Positions 33,058 to 42,500 of a stretch of DNA of 47,651 nt are shown piece after piece. The notes beneath the pieces are model-generated. The model ran no database searches, was not told the DNA's origin, and worked only from the letters and a program-made list of their open reading frames with translations. Each line of letters starts with the position of its first letter. The first letter of the stretch is position 1. Position numbers and translations under genes: made by a program. Origin of the DNA: UBA7374 sp965660635 (GTDB lineage Bacteria; Verrucomicrobiota; Verrucomicrobiia; Opitutales; Coraliomargaritaceae); assembly GCA_965660635.1 (NCBI GenBank), contig CBFIAS010000010.1, positions 1 through 47,651 of the forward strand, given 5' to 3'.

Positions 33058-34245
33058 ATGTTTCAACCGACTCGCGCCGCAGCATATGAGGCACTGCATG
33101 ATTTCCTGCCCAACGCAGGCTCTGCCTACGCAGAAAGCCGCAACGCAGACCACGGGCCGGACCGGCACCAGAATGTATCGACCCTGTCCCCCTGGATTCG
33201 AACGCGTACGATTACCGAGTGGGAGGTGCTCGGGTCCGTTTTAGAGCAACACCCGGATAAAGCGGCCTCCAAGTTCATCGATGAGATCTGCTGGCGTACC
33301 TATTGGAAAGGATGGCTCCAACTGCGGCCTTCGGTCTGGGATGACTACCTGCACACCCGGGCACAACTTCTGGAAGCATACTCCAATAACCCCGGCTATG
33401 TAAAAGCCGTTTCCGGACAAACCGGGATCGACTGCTTCGACGCCTGGGCGCACGAGTTGATCGAGACCGGCTACCTGCACAACCACGCACGCATGTGGGC
33501 GGCAAGCATCTGGATCCATACCCTCAAGCTGCCCTGGGAACTCGGCGCGGACTGGTTTCTCCGGCAATTGTTGGATGGAGATGCCGCATCCAACACCCTG
33601 AGTTGGCGCTGGGTGGCGGGCCTGCACACCCGGGGAAAATCCTATCTGGCCACGGCGGGAAATATAAAGAAATACACTTCGGGCCGGTTCGCGGTGGACG
33701 TTCGACTGGCGACTGAACCGGTCCCGGTTCCAGAAAATCGACCGCCTTCCATTCGTCCGCTGCCGGATTTTAAGGAGCCCACTCCAGATGGAAAAACCGG
33801 CCTCCTTGTCACGGAGGACGACGTGAGCGCCGCCAGATGGTTACCCGGGCGCTTTCCCGTGGATGCAGTTGCCGGATTCCTGCCTGCGCCGGAATATACC
33901 AAACTGGGGATTGGGAAAAGAGTGGTTGATTTCCGCCGTGCCTGCTTGCGTGAACAATGCGGAGAGGATTTACTTGAATCGATGGAATCCTTGATCAACT
34001 GGTGCAAAGAGAAGAACCTGCGCACCGTCCTGATGGCCGAACCTCCCGTTGGCTTTTGGTCCCCGGTCATGCAACGACTGGCAGCCAAACTGGATCAAGA
34101 AGGTATTGCACGATCGCTCCAACGGCATTGGTGGGACGAGACTCTCTACCCAAGAGCAACCCATGGCTTTTTTCGTTTCAAGCAAGCCATCCCCGCAGTC
34201 ATCCAAAAACTGGGAGAACAAACCCGCATCAGCAGCCATGCCTAA
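33058..34245 (+). CDS. Photolyase/cryptochrome relative with apparently swapped domain order
   Basis: From the ATG at 33058 the product has 395 residues. Residues 1-210 match the FAD-binding domain of photolyases (STLSPWIRTR at 41-50, EICWRTYWKGWL at 76-87, NHARMWAASIWIHTL at 142-156, SNTLSWRWVAGLHTRGKSYL at 178-197). No antenna domain precedes it. After a Pro-rich linker (220-245), residues 247-395 resemble the alpha/beta antenna domain (GLLVTEDDVSA; WWDETLYPRATHGFFRFK) that normally comes first. This suggests a circular permutation. The FAD-domain match is clear; the C-terminal match is by pattern only. Its activity is unknown. A small gene overlaps its end by eight bases. Confidence 0.82.
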   Translation: MFQPTRAAAYEALHDFLPNAGSAYAESRNADHGPDRHQNVSTLSPWIRTRTITEWEVLGSVLEQHPDKAASKFIDEICWRTYWKGWLQLRPSVWDDYLHTRAQLLEAYSNNPGYVKAVSGQTGIDCFDAWAHELIETGYLHNHARMWAASIWIHTLKLPWELGADWFLRQLLDGDAASNTLSWRWVAGLHTRGKSYLATAGNIKKYTSGRFAVDVRLATEPVPVPENRPPSIRPLPDFKEPTPDGKTGLLVTEDDVSAARWLPGRFPVDAVAGFLPAPEYTKLGIGKRVVDFRRACLREQCGEDLLESMESLINWCKEKNLRTVLMAEPPVGFWSPVMQRLAAKLDQEGIARSLQRHWWDETLYPRATHGFFRFKQAIPAVIQKLGEQTRISSHA

Positions 34246-34474
34246 TCCTGGAAAAATTCATGCAGCGATCTCACCGGAAGGTGATGGGCACCAAGTCACT
34301 TACGAATTGGGAAAAACCCGCAGAGTACACCATTTTCCAGACAAGGAGTATTCCGGCGAGGCACCACCGCATGGGGCCGGATCCTTCCACGATCCGGAAC
34401 ACCATCAGACACTGATCGACCGGGTCGAGGCCATGCTCCTCACTAGTCCGGAAGAGAGCCCGCCCGCTCCCTGA
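34238..34474 (+). CDS. Small hypothetical protein coupled to the photolyase-like gene
   Basis: The family is not recognised. The 78-residue product is hydrophilic and rich in His, Glu and Pro (EGDGHQVTYELGKTRRVHHF, DPEHHQTLIDRVEAML), with no membrane segment. Its ATG lies eight bases before the end of the upstream photolyase-like gene, which favours translational coupling. Its 3' end overlaps the 3' end of the convergent methyltransferase gene by 32 bases. Confidence 0.6.
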   Translation: MPNPGKIHAAISPEGDGHQVTYELGKTRRVHHFPDKEYSGEAPPHGAGSFHDPEHHQTLIDRVEAMLLTSPEESPPAP

Positions 34475-35018
34475 GCAACAAGGCGCGCTTAATCTCCGCA
34501 CCCCACCGGTAACCGCCCAGCCGCCCGTCGCTCCCCACCACACGGTGGCAGGGTATCAATACCGCAACTGGATTCGCCCCGACTGCTTGACCCGCCGCGC
34601 GGGCCCCGCCCGGGCAGCCCACCCGCCCGGCCAATTTCCCGTAGGTGACCAGCGAGCCGGGAGGAATCTCCAGCAAGGCCGGCCACACCCGCATCTGGAA
34701 ATCCGTCCCACGCAACAGCACGGTAATTGCACCGGAACGCCCGCAGAACACCGCCTCCATCATCGCCGCAGTGCCCTCCGGGTCGCGTTCCAACGGCGTC
34801 CCTGGCCAGACGCCGCCCACCTCCGACTCCAGGGAAGACGCCCCGCCCTCCTCGACAAAACCAAGATAACAGACCCGGTCACCCGCCAGAGCGATGCGGC
34901 AAACCCCAAGCGGAGTTGTGTGCTCGCCGATGCGTATGGCTCGGGGAACCCCCTCCCCTGGTGCCGGGGATGCCAGCACCACTTTTGCCGGAATGCCATT
35001 ACCTGCGGAAATAAACAT
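34443..35018 (-). CDS. ogt: Methylated-DNA--protein-cysteine methyltransferase
   Basis: It removes alkyl groups from O6-alkylguanine (and O4-alkylthymine) in DNA by irreversible transfer to its own cysteine. In this 191-residue protein the acceptor is C157 in IPCHRVVGSDGRLGGYRWG. Before it are FQMRVWPALLEIPPGSLVTYGKLA and the helix-turn-helix region GGARAAGQAVGANP. The N-terminal domain has no Ada-type zinc cysteines, so it is an Ogt/MGMT-type stand-alone repair enzyme. It lies in a DNA-repair neighbourhood. Confidence 0.93.
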   Translation of the reverse strand: MFISAGNGIPAKVVLASPAPGEGVPRAIRIGEHTTPLGVCRIALAGDRVCYLGFVEEGGASSLESEVGGVWPGTPLERDPEGTAAMMEAVFCGRSGAITVLLRGTDFQMRVWPALLEIPPGSLVTYGKLAGRVGCPGGARAAGQAVGANPVAVLIPCHRVVGSDGRLGGYRWGAEIKRALLLRERAGSLPD

Positions 35019-35097
35019 TTTTTACAAATACCCCGATCCGCCCTCCCAGACCAGAAATTTCGACGAAAAACCAGCCGGATCTAGCCCAAGCTATGGA

Positions 35098-35125
35098 TTG
35101 ACAGAGGCAATCGAGAATCTACTTT
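35098..35125 (+). promoter_or_regulatory. Sigma-70-type promoter upstream of the SurA/PpiD-like gene
   Basis: TTGACA (35098-35103), a 16-base spacer and TACTTT (35120-35125) lie 34 bases before the start codon. The arrangement is the same as at rplM, including an identical spacer length. Confidence 0.65.
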
Positions 35126-35159
35126 GACGCGTTCCTGAAAAAACCGCACGCCCCCAGAA

Positions 35160-36836
35160 ATGATCTCCTGGATACAAAACCACCTCATCCGCCACGGCCG
35201 CTGGATCTTCATCAGCCTCCTCGTAGTTATCATCGTCGCCTTTGTCTTCACCATCGGCAACACCCCCGGTTGCACCACCAACCGCAGCAACTACGTGGCG
35301 GAAGATTTCTACGGCTACGACCTGAACTCACCGATCGACCAGCAAATCCTCGGGCAAAAGACCAACCTGAGCCAAATGCTTGCCACCGGCCGCCCAGTGC
35401 AGAACAACCAGCAGTTCTCCCAGCTTTTGCCGCAGCGCATCGCCCTGCTGCACCTGGCCGACCAGATCGGCGTGCCCGCGCCCTCCGTCGAAGCACTCGG
35501 TGAATTCCTCCGCAGCCGCCCCCTTTTCTCCGGCCCTGACGGCGAGTTCAGCGCCGACGTGTTCACCCGTTTTTCCGACAACATCGACTCCAACCCCGAG
35601 ATGCCGGACAACATCATCGCCACCGTCCTCGAGGAAGACTACCGCATCGAGCAAATCCGTACCGTCATGGGCGGCCCGGGCTTTGTCCTGCCCGACGAGG
35701 TACGCCTGCAGACCGCGCGCAACAAGACCCTCTACAAAGTCGCCACAGCCAGCCTGAAGTACGAGACCTTCGAGCCACAGATCGCTGAAGACACCGAGGC
35801 ATTGCAGGCCTACTACGAACAAAACAAGTCCGCCTACGAGATTCCCGAGCGCCTGGAGGCCAGCCTCGCCGTCTTCCCTTCAGCCAGCTTCCTCGATGCC
35901 AATGCGGAAGCCGGGGAATCCGCCCTGCGCGAGCACTTCATCAGCAACCGGGCACGCTTCGTCGCTGATTACGAGGCCGCCAACCCGCGGCCAGAGCCAA
36001 GCGAGGCCGGGGATTCCGGGGAAAACACGGAGCCCGCACCGGAACCGCCAGCCGTCACTTTTGAACTGGTCAAGGATGCCGTGGCTGCCGACTACGCGGA
36101 ACAACAGGCCGAACGCGCCGCCAACGAGGCCGCCCAGTCCTTCGCCTTCGCACTCTACGACCAGTCGGTCGAACGCGACACTGTCAACTTCAACGCCCTG
36201 CTCGAGAAGCACGCCATCGCCCTCCAGCCGGTGCCCCCGTTCAGCCTTGGCCAGGCCAGCCAGCGTTCCCTGCCCGCAGAGATGCTGCAGGAAGCCTTCT
36301 CCCTCGGCGCCAACCGTTACTACACCAGCGTTTATCCTATGGAGGACGGTTATGGCCTGCTCTTCACCGACGGGCGCATCGCCCCGGAGATCCCTCCCTA
36401 CGAGACAGTCGCCGCCCGTGTCGCGGAGGACTATAAAAGCGAGCGCAAGCGCGACCTTTTCAACCAGGAAGGCACGCGCCTGAAGAACGACCTGCAAGCC
36501 CGTCTGCTTGAGGGCGAGACTTTTGCTGAAGCCGCTGAAGCCCTCGGACTGGAGCCACAGGACTTCGAGCCCTTCGAGTACGGACAACCGGACAGCGGGC
36601 TCGACCGCGCCGCCCTCGAACGCGCCAGCAGCCTGGAGAACGGCGACCTCTCCGACATGATCACCACAAGGGATCAAACCGGCCTCTTCGTCTACCTGGA
36701 GAAAAAGACGCCACCCGAGATCGCCCCGGACGACGAGGACTACGCCTCCGCCGAGGAGTGGCTCGAGCGCTACTCCACTTTTATCGGAGAAATGTCCCTT
36801 ACCCGCGAGCTGATCGACCAGGGCAGCTCACAATAG
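35160..36836 (+). CDS. SurA/PpiD-like membrane-anchored periplasmic chaperone
   Basis: This 558-residue protein has one N-terminal membrane segment (about 14-32) with a short cytoplasmic start, as in PpiD, and a large periplasmic part. Residues 80-240 resemble the SurA N-terminal chaperone fold (LGEFLRSRPLFSGPDGEFSADVF). A region rich in Pro and Glu (about 275-300) is followed by a part with weak similarity to parvulin-like repeats (PAEMLQEAFSLGANRYYTSV). No clear rotamase active-site histidines were seen, so prolyl isomerase activity is doubtful. It probably assists folding of exported proteins at the inner membrane. Confidence 0.75.
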   Translation: MISWIQNHLIRHGRWIFISLLVVIIVAFVFTIGNTPGCTTNRSNYVAEDFYGYDLNSPIDQQILGQKTNLSQMLATGRPVQNNQQFSQLLPQRIALLHLADQIGVPAPSVEALGEFLRSRPLFSGPDGEFSADVFTRFSDNIDSNPEMPDNIIATVLEEDYRIEQIRTVMGGPGFVLPDEVRLQTARNKTLYKVATASLKYETFEPQIAEDTEALQAYYEQNKSAYEIPERLEASLAVFPSASFLDANAEAGESALREHFISNRARFVADYEAANPRPEPSEAGDSGENTEPAPEPPAVTFELVKDAVAADYAEQQAERAANEAAQSFAFALYDQSVERDTVNFNALLEKHAIALQPVPPFSLGQASQRSLPAEMLQEAFSLGANRYYTSVYPMEDGYGLLFTDGRIAPEIPPYETVAARVAEDYKSERKRDLFNQEGTRLKNDLQARLLEGETFAEAAEALGLEPQDFEPFEYGQPDSGLDRAALERASSLENGDLSDMITTRDQTGLFVYLEKKTPPEIAPDDEDYASAEEWLERYSTFIGEMSLTRELIDQGSSQ

Positions 36837-36871
36837 CGCTAAGCCGTTTATTGCACGAGATTCAGAAGTGA

Positions 36872-36956
36872 CTCTGGCCAGGCGCGAGCCGTGTTCTGCG
36901 AAGGAGCGCATTGACGTGCGTAATGAGCGGGTTACGCGCTCGGAACAAGGACAGAG
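36872..36956. repeat. Nested imperfect palindrome (intergenic element 1)
   Basis: Three nested pairings are visible: CTCTG (36872-36876) with CAGAG (36952-36956), GTTC (36893-36896) with GAAC (36943-36946), and GAGCGC (36904-36909) with GCGCTC (36936-36941), with a further small bulged hairpin inside. The element would fold in DNA or RNA into an 85-base arm. It lies between two genes that end toward each other and has no T-run. Confidence 0.55.
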
Positions 36957-36974
36957 CCGCTTGTGAACTCAAAG

Positions 36975-37047
36975 TTTGTTGGTGTCGCTTTACTTGCATT
37001 GCGGATTTTGCGCAAAAATCCGCAAGTCACTCACATAGACCAACGAA
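36975..37047. repeat. Second imperfect palindrome (intergenic element 2)
   Basis: The outer arms TTTGTTGGT (36975-36983) and ACCAACGAA (37039-37047) pair with one mismatch. The inner arms TTGCGGATTTT (36999-37009) and AAAATCCGCAA (37015-37025) pair perfectly over 11 bp around a GCGCA loop. It may be a bidirectional transcription stop or a dispersed palindromic element. Confidence 0.55.
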
Positions 37048-37054
37048 TAAACCG

Positions 37055-37072
37055 GCACCAATGAACTGGTGC
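37055..37072 (-). terminator. Possible terminator downstream of recN
   Basis: GCACCA (37055-37060) pairs with TGGTGC (37067-37072) around a six-base loop, eleven bases past the recN stop. On the minus strand it is followed by CGGTTTATT, a weak T-run. Confidence 0.4.
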
Positions 37073-37082
37073 AATATGCGGG

Positions 37083-38747
37083 CTAAGCCACGCCCAACAG
37101 TTCCCTGGCATGGGCCCGGGCCGAAGCGGAGTCACGGTCGCCCAGCATCCGGGCCAGCTCCGCGAGACGGGCCTCCGCATCGCCGTGTATCGGTTCTATG
37201 GATACAGAGGTCGAAGCCTCGTCCTGCGACTTCGCCACGTGAAAGTGGCTGCGGGCCAGCGAGGCGACCTGCGGAAGGTGCGTCACACAGAGCACCTGGT
37301 GCCGCCCGGCCAGCCGGGCCAGTTCAACCCCCACCGAGCGCCCCACCTCGCCGCCCACGTTGGCATCCACCTCGTCAAAGACCAGCAGGGGCGTGGCGTC
37401 CGACTCCGCCAGCACGGTCTTCAGCGCCAGCATGACGCGGGCCGTCTCCCCGCTGGAAGCGATCTTGTTGAGAGGGAGTAGCTCCTGCCCCGCGTTGGGC
37501 GAGAAAAGGAAGCGGCAGCGGCAGTCGCCGTGCTCCCGCGGTTCCGGCTCATCAAGCAACTCGATCTCCAGCCGGGCCTTCTTAAAGCCGAGAGCGACGA
37601 GCAGCCCGGCAGCCCGCGAAGCCAGCGTGGAGACGGCCTTCTTCCGGGCCTGCCGCAAGGTGGCTGCTTGCCTGTCCACGCATTGGCGAGCCGCTGTCTC
37701 CGTCTCCCGGGCACGAGCCAGCAGCCCCTCGATGTCGCCCTGCATGTCCAGTTTGGCCGAGAGTTCCTCCCGCCTGGCCAGCACCGCCGCGACACTGCCA
37801 CCGTGCTTCCGACGCAATTCCTGCCAGAGGTTCATCCGCTCGTTCACCGCCTCAACCGCCTCCGGTTCAAAGTCCAGGGAGTCCGCCAGGCTGTTTAACT
37901 CCTGCGAAATATCGTCCGCCTCGATCTGCAGGCTCTGGACACGCTCAAGCAGCTGGCTTGAACCGGGATCGAGCGAGACGAGCGACTGGAGTTGCCCAGC
38001 CACTTGCCGGAGCCGGTCGGTCGCGCCGTTCTCCCCGCCGAGCGCGTCCGAGCATTCGGACGCAAGAGAGGCCAGTTCCCGGGCCTGCGACATCCGGGTG
38101 AAGTCTCGCTCCAATCCCTCAATAGAAGTTTCGCTCACCTCCAGCGCGTCGATCCTCCCAACTTGTTTCTGCAGGAAGTCAATCTCATCAGCGTCCAGCC
38201 GCTCACCGGTCTCGATTGCCGCGATTGCCGCGCAAGCTTCCTTCCACTCCGAAAACCCCCGCTGGTAGCGGGCAAGGTTCTCCGCATTACCCGCAAACGC
38301 GTCGAGCATCTCCAGTTGGCGGCGCTCCTGAAAGAGCTTCTGCGGTTCCCCCGGGCCATGGAAGTCGATCCATTGCTCGCCCAGCGCCTGCAACTGGGCC
38401 AGGGTGGCCATGCCTCCGTTGATTTGTACACGGGGCATTTTCGAGCGGTGGATGCTGCGCCGGAGCACCAGCACGCCCTCTTCACAAGACGGGAGTCCAG
38501 CCGCCTCCAGCGCCGCATTGATTGCTGCGGGATCCTCAAAGAAAAGCGCTGCCTCGACCTGCAGCATATCCGCCCCCTGGCGGATCCGCGTCTTGTCTGT
38601 GCGCGCACCAGCCAGCAGGCTGAGCGCTCCCAGAAGCACGCTCTTGCCCGCGCCGGTTTCTCCCGTCACGGCCGTGAAACCAGCTTCAAACTCCAGCGTA
38701 ACCTCGGAAAGCAGGGCCAGGTTCTCGATCTTTATGTACTGCAACAT
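37083..38747 (-). CDS. recN: DNA repair protein RecN
   Basis: RecN is an SMC-like ATPase that gathers DNA ends during double-strand-break repair. The 554-residue product has Walker A GETGAGKS at 29-36, a long helical middle (about 150-360) forming the coiled coil, and the C-terminal half with the signature KIASSGETARVMLALK and Walker B PLLVFDEVDANVGGEVG. Length equals that of E. coli RecN. No LexA box was recognised upstream. It is followed by two palindromic elements. Confidence 0.97.
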   Translation of the reverse strand: MLQYIKIENLALLSEVTLEFEAGFTAVTGETGAGKSVLLGALSLLAGARTDKTRIRQGADMLQVEAALFFEDPAAINAALEAAGLPSCEEGVLVLRRSIHRSKMPRVQINGGMATLAQLQALGEQWIDFHGPGEPQKLFQERRQLEMLDAFAGNAENLARYQRGFSEWKEACAAIAAIETGERLDADEIDFLQKQVGRIDALEVSETSIEGLERDFTRMSQARELASLASECSDALGGENGATDRLRQVAGQLQSLVSLDPGSSQLLERVQSLQIEADDISQELNSLADSLDFEPEAVEAVNERMNLWQELRRKHGGSVAAVLARREELSAKLDMQGDIEGLLARARETETAARQCVDRQAATLRQARKKAVSTLASRAAGLLVALGFKKARLEIELLDEPEPREHGDCRCRFLFSPNAGQELLPLNKIASSGETARVMLALKTVLAESDATPLLVFDEVDANVGGEVGRSVGVELARLAGRHQVLCVTHLPQVASLARSHFHVAKSQDEASTSVSIEPIHGDAEARLAELARMLGDRDSASARAHARELLGVA

Positions 38748-38770
38748 GGGCGGGTCATATCAACGACAGG

Positions 38771-39337
38771 TCAGCGGATGAACAGGCGCACAGCCGTTGC
38801 AATGATGAAGAAAGCGACGACCGAGCTGATGGCAAGCGTCAGGGTCGCCCGGATTGCCCCGAGGCCAAGGGCGGCCATCGTGGTCAACAGCAAGAGAACG
38901 TAGCCGTAGAGGAAAACAGCGAAAAAGACCGGAAGCAGGGCCGTCGCGGCAGCGGCATCAACACCGGAGTAAAGCGCAGCCAGTAGCAACCCGGAGAGCA
39001 GGGTCCAGGGCAGCAGGCCCAGACCGAGGGCGGTGCGCACCGTGCGAAGTTCAGCCTGCCCCCCAAACCAGCGCCCGAAGTTGCGCACCAGCAACGCAAG
39101 AAAGAACAGCCCGGCCATCCCGCCCGCCAGGCCCGCCGGAAAATAAAGCAGCAGCCATGCTGGTTCGCCCCCAGTCCCAAAACGCAGTCGCAACGAAAGG
39201 AAGCCTCCGAGCAGGGCCGCAACCACACAAGCCGCAGCATGTCCGCGGCCAACCGCAGCCAATTCCCGGATGGTCGTCCCCGGGCGGTACCAGAGCGCCA
39301 GCAAGTAATGTCGGTTCGGAGGTTCCTTCATAGGCAA
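38771..39337 (-). CDS. Yip1-domain-like integral membrane protein
   Basis: This 188-residue protein has about five membrane segments separated by short loops and starts with a motif (LWYRPGTTIRELA) typical of bacterial Yip1-domain proteins (compare 'P..tf..i'). Function in bacteria is unknown. It lies 23 bases upstream of recN on the same strand and may share its transcript. An ATG at 39331, two codons in, is an equally good start. Confidence 0.65.
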   Translation of the reverse strand: MPMKEPPNRHYLLALWYRPGTTIRELAAVGRGHAAACVVAALLGGFLSLRLRFGTGGEPAWLLLYFPAGLAGGMAGLFFLALLVRNFGRWFGGQAELRTVRTALGLGLLPWTLLSGLLLAALYSGVDAAAATALLPVFFAVFLYGYVLLLLTTMAALGLGAIRATLTLAISSVVAFFIIATAVRLFIR

Positions 39338-39373
39338 CTGTCAAACAAAGAGATTCCAACAAACAAGCAAGAC

Positions 39374-39416
39374 TCCGGATCGGCTCCGGAAAACCTGTGC
39401 CCTCCATCTCGAGGGC
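39374..39416. other. Tandem hairpins in the leader of the TPR/Exb cluster
   Basis: TCCGGA at 39374-39379 and at 39385-39390 can pair around TCGGC, and GCCCTC (39399-39404) pairs with GAGGGC (39411-39416). They lie about 100 bases before the TPR gene, in an otherwise gene-free divergent spacer. A role as a leader structure or upstream terminator is possible; no promoter was clearly recognised. Confidence 0.35.
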
Positions 39417-39520
39417 TCCAGCTCCTAAATACACCCTGTCTGTTTTATGGTTTCTTCTTTACAAAAAGGCTAATACAAATCCTTATGTAAGGCTTTATCT
39501 GTCACTTCCTGCCCTCCAAA

Positions 39521-42500
39521 ATGCCTAACCGCAACTGCATCCGCCTAATACTTTGCGCCTCTTTGCTTGCTGCAACGCCGCCAATGCATGCGCAGGATTC
39601 AGGGGTTGACCAGATGGCATTCTCCACGCTCAAAGAGCAAGCCAGCGCACTGGCCGCAGCCGGTCGGCTGAAAGAGGCGATCCCTCTCCTTGAGGAACTG
39701 GTCTCCCGGATCGAGAGGACCGGGGAGGCCGGGATGCCCCTCGACTACGCCTACTTCCTGCTCGGCGCAGGTTATATCCAACGCTATGTTGAAACCGGCC
39801 AGACCAGCCACCTGTCCACAACCCTTCTCTGGTATGACCGGCTGGAAAAAGAGTATCCCGAATCGAGGAACCTGAAGTCCGCCCTGCTCAAGAGCATCGA
39901 TGTCTTGCGCGCGCTCAAGAAAACCGACCAGGCCGTTGCCCTGATGCAGGCCATCCTTGGTGGGCAGAAGAAAATCACGCTCTCCATCTCCGAGGAGATC
40001 AAGCTGCTCCAGGATCTCTGCCGCATCTACTATGGCCGCGGGCAATTGAAAGAAGGCATACCCTACTTCAGGAAACTGTCGAGCCAGGGGCGCACCCTGG
40101 AGGAAAAGGCCCTGGGAGCGGCCGCCACTTTCGAGGGACTGGTGGAAGACAAGCAACTCGACGAAGCGATCCGGCTCCTGCCCGTTCTCGCCAAGGAGTC
40201 TGACGTGCGCTACATGCCCCGGCTCAACGTCGCCCTGCTCAAGGCCAGCGACACCATGGTGGACAGCGAGCGCTTCACCGACGCCGCGCTGCTGCTCAAC
40301 CTGATCAAGACCACCAGCCAGATGATCCGCTACAACGAGGACAAGCTCAAGCAGAAGCAGGTGGCGATGGATCGCCTGCAACTCGCGGAAGGCTCGCGTG
40401 ACCGGATCGACGAACTCAAGCAGGAAATCAAGAACATCGGAGACCGGTTGAAAGCCCTGCGCGACCTGCCCAGCCTGCGCAACGACCTGCTCGTCCGCCG
40501 CGCCCGCAACTTCACCAAGACCAAACGGCCCTACGAATCCTTCTGGATGTTTTATGATCTCTACCGGGAAAACCCGGAGGATCCCCGCTCCGAGTTCTAC
40601 CACTATGCGACCTTCTCCGGCGCCCTCCGGATCAAGAAGCAAGACGTCGTCCTCGAACTCGGGAGTTCCTACCGGGAGAAATACCCGGAGGGTGACTACT
40701 ATTCCGACGTCACGGCAGGGATGGTCGCCACGATGGAGGAAACCGCGGACTTCGCCCCGATGCTCGCCATGCTCAAGGATTTCCTCGACAAGCGCCCGAT
40801 GGACGCGTTTTCCGCCAAGTTCCTCGCCTCCTGGGCCGCCCGCCTGTTCGAGGAGGGGCGCCTGCAGGAGATCGTCGAACAATGCGCCACCTGGCAGGAG
40901 ATGCACGAAAATCCCGTCTTCGAGGACGGCCTCTATTATTGGCCCGGCATGGCCCACCTGCAGCTCGCCGGATACAAGGAAGCCATTGATAGCTTTACCG
41001 GCCTGATCGGCGGCTTTCCCCTTAGCGCCTACACTCCGGACGGCACCCTGCGCAAAGGCATCTGCCACTACTACGAGCAGGAGACCGGGCCCGCCCGCGA
41101 GACCCTCACCGCCTACACCGAGCGCTACCCCGATGGAGACTCCATTGACCAGGCCTATTATTTCCTCGGCGAAGTGGAGAGCCTGGCCGGCTACCTTGAA
41201 CTGGCTATCGACTATTTCAAGAAGGCCGACAGCCTGACTGCCTCGCAGGACTTGCACGACGGCGTGGCCTTCCGCATCGGAGAGCTGCTCGAATCTCTCA
41301 AGCGCTACCAGGAGATGCTCGACCACTTCATCGCCTACACCGAGCGCTTCGACGAGCGCGGGCGGCTCAGCGAGGCCCTCTTCCAGATCGGCCGCGCCTA
41401 CGAACTGCTCAACCGCCCCACCGAGATGCTCGCCCTCTACCGCAAGAGCATCCTACGCTTTGCCGACAACCCGGCCAACCAAGGCGTCGACGCCCTGATC
41501 GAGGCCTACACCGAGAAATACGAGACCAACCTCCGCCAACTCAAGCGCACAGTTGAGTTCCTCGACAAAATGCGGGACGATCTCGAGTTCCGCAAGGTCA
41601 TGGTGACCGACCGTGGCGCCCTCTTCGAGGCCTTCTACAACAACCCGGACATCATCCAGGATCTCTACAACGACCTGCGCGCCAACCCCGCCTTCAACAT
41701 CGACTTGATGGAAGATCTCTCCCCGGTCGAGCCGATTGGCAATGCCTACCGCCGGGAACTCGCCGCCTACCCGCAGGACACTCCCGAGGCATTCTTCCGC
41801 ACCCAGCTCGCCGCCTGCCGGAAGGCGGGAAACCCGGTTTCCGAGGCCCGCATGCTCATGGGCCTCTACCGCTCCGGCACCGTACTCGAGCCTGCGACCC
41901 CGTTTGAAAGCGCCTTCCTGGACGAGATCAGCCCGCGGCTAATACTCTATGTGGCCGATTACTTCCGCGAAAAGAGCATCGACCGCTCCGTTGAAGCATG
42001 GAACAAGCTGCTCGAACGCTTCCCGGCGGACGACGCCACCATCGTCGCCTACCTGCGCCTGGCCGACTTCGAGGAAAAGCAGGGCCGCACGGAGGAGGCA
42101 CTCGCCCAACTCGTCTCCGCCGCTGAAGCCTTCCCTGCATCGCCCCAACTGCCCCTCATGATCCTCCGTCAGGGCGAATTGCTCACCCGCCTTGGCCGCA
42201 CTGATGAGGCCCGTGAAAAATACCAGTACATCCTGCGTGTGCCCGACTGGCGCGGCATCCTCCACGCCCGCGCGCTTTTCCAGACCGGCCAGGCCTACAT
42301 GGCCGACGAGGCCTTCCCCGCCGCCCACGGCTTTTTCGAGCGCACTTTCCTGGGCTACTCCCACTTCGGCGAATGGAGCGCCCGCGCCTATCTCGCCGAT
42401 GCCGAGGCGCTCCTGCGCATGGGCGATCCCGCCAGCGCTGCAACCACCCTCGACGAGGCCATCGCCGAGTTGAAGGAAGCGGCCCCCGCCGACCTCTACG

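Noticed and set aside
31260..33059. The longer 599-codon reading of the photolyase
   Set aside because: The extra N-terminus lies across the DUF2256 gene in another frame, while the canonical antenna-domain start is at 32816.
39599..41326. A 575-codon open frame opposite the TPR gene
   Set aside because: The plus-strand reading has a signal peptide and TPR-like helices; the reverse reading is a composition artefact.
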